Source of the DNA: Stereocaulon alpinum
Taxonomy: Eukaryota; Ascomycota; Lecanoromycetes; Lecanorales; Stereocaulaceae
Direction: 5' to 3'
Assembly (NCBI GenBank): GCA_018257865.1
Contig: JAEUBA010000063.1
Location: forward strand, 1 to 64,000
Length of the DNA: 64,000 nt
Shown: one piece after another, positions 60,991-64,000 of the stretch
How positions within the stretch are numbered: position 1 is the first letter of the stretch
Layout: each line of letters starts with the position of its first letter
Position numbers and translations under genes: made by a program
Notes under the pieces: generated by a model
Told to the model about the DNA's origin: nothing
The model's database searches: none
Seen by the model: the letters and a program-made list of their open reading frames with translations, nothing else

Positions 60991-61107
60991 AACTATGGTT
61001 TCCAAAGTTTTTGCTTGTTTTTAGGGGTAGTGGTGCATGATGAGTAATAAGAGGGCTGATGTGTCTGACTTAGACATGTACATGGAATAATGACTCCAAT
61101 TACCTCC

Positions 61108-61500
61108 ATCATGGCTTCGAAAGTAATAATTACCATCCCCAAATCATTGAAGTCGCTGATAATGCGGTGGAGGTCAGCGGATTGCGCCAATGTCTGTTGC
61201 ATTGGTAGCAGGCAGAGTTGCTAGTAATGTTCGAAATGGGATTGCGTTTTCTGTGTATTGGTGTCAGGAGTCGTTGCATACCATAAGATGTCGTCGTGAC
61301 AGCCATTGTGGATATACTTTGTAGTTACTTTTCACTTCATCTCTAGGGTCCGCCACATTTGTTTTCTCATATTCCAAACAACCGGCATGGTCAAGCAAGG
61401 TCGGGAACAAAATACCGCTCAGCTTTATGGCCTCGACAGTAGTTGCAGAGAGGGTAGTTCTAAATGACTTATCATTAACCACTTCTCGGATTCGGCGAAC
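61108..61500 (-). pseudogene. Decayed repeat-family copy 2
   Basis: Carries MQQTLAQSADLHRIISDFND then LGMVIITFEAMM (minus strand, about 61202-61110), aligned codon by codon with LAHFVQLHRFLSNFDKLEVV in copy 3. Upstream, the DNA matches copies 1 and 3 (acagccattgtggatat, about 61300-61316; ataagatgtcgtcgt, about 61283-61298). Several stops interrupt it. Confidence 0.6.
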
Positions 61501-61823
61501 TCGGTTGGTAACCAGATCCTAAAACGAAGTGGATTCTTTTAAGGGTTGATCTTAATTATAATCTGCAGGGAAGTTAGGTTGCCTGTAAGGGTAACTAGCA
61601 ACCGGACTCATTCGTCTAAGTCCTATTCAGGCGAGAAGAGAGTAGGTGGTAGGTAGCTCTCCGCTTAAAGGTTTATTTCTGCGTGTTTCTTCTTGCTTTT
61701 CTTTTTTTGTGGCTTATAACCAAACCTGGAGCCAACCGCATCGCCAAAGTCTAAAGATTGTTTAGATCGTTGTTGGAGGGTGTGATGGACGAACAGTCGT
61801 GAAGGGTTCGTGGTTATAGCTTA

Positions 61824-62378
61824 TTACCACGCAGCCGGAACCCACGTATATCCTGCGATATTAGGGGTTATCGCCCCGTCAGGCGAGGTACCGGCATACC
61901 CACTAGCTACATGATAAAGAAACCGAGTAGATTCTGGTATACATTCTAGCGCCGTACTCCCGCTCCCTGTCATCCAGATCTGTTCCACCGTTATCCCACG
62001 TCCCTTGACCGGTTTATCGTACGCCCCTTTAATAGGTGCATAGGGTGTATCTTGTTTAGCCCGCAACAAGTTAATAATATGCCTAACATTAGCACAGCCT
62101 GACTGGCTGGCGAGGCGAAGGGGGAAGGACGCGACTGCCGGGTCAAACGTGCTGCTGTATATGTAGAAATGCGTTCCAGCGCGAGCCAAGCCCACTGCGT
62201 GCCATTGCGCGAGGCCCTCGTGGTCTTGGCTCGCGCTGTTGAGATTGCTGCACACTAGGGCAGCACTCCAGGTGGTTAGAGCTCGCGCTGCAGGACCTAT
62301 CAGACCACAGGCCTCGTAGCTCTCCCGATCCTCCTCCACATCACCTGTTGATTTTAGGTAACTAAACAGAGTCGACAT
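61824..62378 (-). CDS. Unrecognised protein, 184 residues (possibly 3' exon)
   Basis: An intact minus-strand frame among decayed repeats. It reads MSTLFSYLKSTGDVEEDRES, then YEACGLIGPAARALTTWSAA, then QWHAVGLARAGTHFYIYSST, then SQSGCANVRHIINLLRAKQ, then STRFLYHVASGYAGTSPDG. The QWHAVGLARAG..FYIYSS words could be a beta-sheet with His; a papain-like or adenain-like protease is one guess but no triad is proven. A good acceptor (ctatag|gctaattgg) lies just upstream, with an open frame before it (IAISNTPALLSRMAA), so the gene may have a 5' exon near 62470-62560. Family unknown; it is likely multi-copy in related fungi. Confidence 0.45.
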   Translation of the reverse strand: MSTLFSYLKSTGDVEEDRESYEACGLIGPAARALTTWSAALVCSNLNSASQDHEGLAQWHAVGLARAGTHFYIYSSTFDPAVASFPLRLASQSGCANVRHIINLLRAKQDTPYAPIKGAYDKPVKGRGITVEQIWMTGSGSTALECIPESTRFLYHVASGYAGTSPDGAITPNIAGYTWVPAAW

Positions 62379-62574
62379 CCAATTAGCCTATAGGACGGAG
62401 GGAGGAGAGAGAAGAGAATAGGTTAGGGAAGATCTTGCCTACCTCTGCTTCTGAGCCTTACTCGTGTACGAACCCACCTGCGGCCATTCGAGATAACAAG
62501 GCTGGTGTATTCGAAATGGCGATGTAGCTGAGACACTGAGTTCGTGTCGCTCCCACCTTGCTCACTTTTCCTTC

Positions 62575-62916
62575 ACCATGATGGCTTTGAGAGTAGTAAG
62601 CACCACTTCCAATTTGTCAAAATTGCTGAGAAAGCGGTGGAGTTGAACGAAGTGCGCCAATGCCGACATCACGGCTTGGTTGATGTGAATGAAAGCGAAC
62701 ATGTAACTGAATGGTTCCCACGTCTTCACATCAAGAAGTCGCTGCATATTTCTCGAACTCACCGTGACAGCCATTGTGGATATCTACTTGGTATTTGCTT
62801 TTCACTTCATCTCAGGTTAATAAGCAAACGTCTTTCGTATGCCGTAATCGGTTACCGTCTTCCCCTGTACCTGTGATTAGGCTGGTGTATATGAGGCGCA
62901 GTGTATAGCTGGAGAG
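62575..62916 (-). pseudogene. Repeat-family copy 3, partly open
   Basis: The minus strand has an N-terminal LRLIYTSLITG (about 62900-62875), an ATG with MAVT before a donor-like gtgagt (about 62774), and after it TWEPFSYMFAFIHINQ, then AVMSALAHFVQLHRFLSNFD, then KLEVVLTTLKAIM. This is the best-preserved form of the family's central segment. It ends abruptly, without the coiled coil of copy 4. Confidence 0.55.
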
Positions 62917-62934
62917 TGTACTCGGTGACATCGT

Positions 62935-63895
62935 TCAGCTTGACCCTAGGAACACTTTGTCCTGCGTGACTTTATCCTGGTCCGCACTCAACTTGACGAT
63001 GCTTGCTTTGTATTCGGTCTCGTTTGGCTCCCATGCCTGGATAAGTTGCTCTGAAGTTGAAGTTGGACCATACCGCTTCTGGGTCTGAAGTTCCACTTGC
63101 TCCATGATTTTTTTTCCTTTTTCTTGCTTCAGCATTCTCCATGTTCAGCTCAGCAGACCTGAACTTCTTCGAAGCCTCTATTGCATCGACTTGAGCCTTG
63201 TTGCTTACAGCCCGAGCTTCCTCACTTATAGCTTAAGCCTCGTCTTTCTCTTTCGTCAATTCCGCCCTCTCCTTCTCAGCCTCTTCTGTCTCTCTCTTCA
63301 CGTTCTCTCTCTGTTCTACCAGCTCTTTTCTCTGGCGGCCTATCTCCGCCTGCCAGTCTGGCAGCGTCCTACTCTCCTTCTACATCTCTCGTCTCTGCTG
63401 TAGCATCTTCGCCTTCTCGGCGTCCAGCTATCTTCCCTCCGCGCTTACCTACTCTGCCTCTGCGTACTGCCATGATCTTTTCCGCCATCGCTTGACCGTC
63501 AGTGAGCACCATATCGGACTACTAACCTTGCTGATACCGCGACGAACATCGCAGATTGCGCAATGGTGCTGTACTGGTAGTATTCTGGTGATTCACTGAT
63601 CTGGGTGTTGGCGAAATTGTACTGAGTAGTTCCCAGGTAGTCCATGTTAAGTAGTCACTACATACTTAGGTTCCCCGTCGTCATCGTGACCGGTTTAGAC
63701 GGTAATGCCATATCTTTCGTCATCAGGGCTGTTTTCGCGTGTTTTACGCTTTTCTTTTTTCTTTAGTGTTATAACTGCACTGATTTTCAATTTACCCCAA
63801 GCTGTTGAGCAATGATCTTCGCATGCTTTCATCATCTGACGTCTTCCTCCTTTGGTCATGCCGGTGTATGAAAGGCGCTGTGTGAACGCCACCAC
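62935..63895 (-). pseudogene. Repeat-family copy 4 with RIP-like stops in a coiled-coil gene
   Basis: Minus strand. N-terminal VAFTQRLSYTGMTKGGRR, then basic KKKEKRKTRENSPDDERYG, an AT-rich broken part, and YYQYSTIAQSAMFVAVSAR. A phase-compatible intron (gttagtagtccg..gcggaaaag) leads to SWQYAEAE and a long coiled coil: LDAEKAKMLQQRREM, GRQRKELVEQRENVKRETEE, AEKERAELTKEKDEA, AISEEARAVSNKAQVDAIEA, LNMENAEARKRKK. The coiled-coil frame is kept for about 350 bases but is hit by four stops (three TAG, one TAA), each one C-to-T change from a Gln codon. I infer a once-functional gene inactivated by RIP. The start and end are approximate. Confidence 0.6.
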
Positions 63896-64000
63896 AATAG
63901 CAACTGACTAGCTACGTAGGGTTCGTATATTTGCAATGCACTCTGCAATTGAAACATTGACTTCCCGATGCTATAATGCTTTGTGTTACTATTGCGGACG

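Overview
This window is genomic DNA of a filamentous ascomycete (Pezizomycotina). The evidence is short introns of about 50-130 bp with GT..AG ends in most genes, the gene families present (PTH11/rhodopsin-like membrane proteins, LaeA-like methyltransferases, 2EXR proteins, fungal N-terminal/ankyrin proteins, ChAPs, HIR3), and large AT-rich gene-poor gaps. I cannot place it to class with confidence; Dothideomycetes is a guess. No tRNA, rRNA, CRISPR or bacterial-type operon was seen.

Layout. About 1-30 kb is an accessory-type region. It holds three cytochrome P450 loci, all damaged or unresolved at one end (1.1-7.0 kb), a small MITE (9.0-9.3 kb), a secreted/membrane kelch protein (10.2-12.2 kb), an MFS exporter (13.4-15.4 kb), an alpha/beta hydrolase with an Asp nucleophile (17.1-18.0 kb), an APC amino-acid/GABA-type permease (20.4-22.5 kb), a PTH11-like rhodopsin-fold protein (23.9-25.3 kb), a LaeA-like methyltransferase (26.0-27.0 kb) and an ankyrin protein with a fungal NLR-type N-terminal domain (27.8-29.6 kb). 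P450s, MFS, hydrolase and methyltransferase recall secondary-metabolite loci. No backbone synthase (PKS, NRPS, terpene synthase) is visible and the P450s look to be decaying, so at most this is a relic or the edge of a cluster.

About 31-59 kb is a conserved core block: PP4 regulatory subunit 3 (Psy2/SMEK), a 2EXR protein, a MYND-like zinc-finger protein, the exomer cargo adaptor Bud7/Bch1 (ChAPs), histone chaperone subunit Hir3, riboflavin synthase, a class III CoA-transferase, two lineage-specific proteins and a 1311-residue fungal-N-terminal/ankyrin protein. Two gene pairs share divergent promoters: ChAPs/HIR3 and riboflavin synthase/CoA-transferase.

About 59-64 kb is repeat-rich and gene-poor. 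It has a cluster of hairpins and four diverged minus-strand copies of one unrecognised protein family. The most complete copy runs into a long coiled coil broken by in-frame stops that are each one C-to-T change from Gln, as expected of repeat-induced point mutation. One 184-residue ORF of unknown family lies between the copies. This multi-copy family is the best candidate here for something undescribed.
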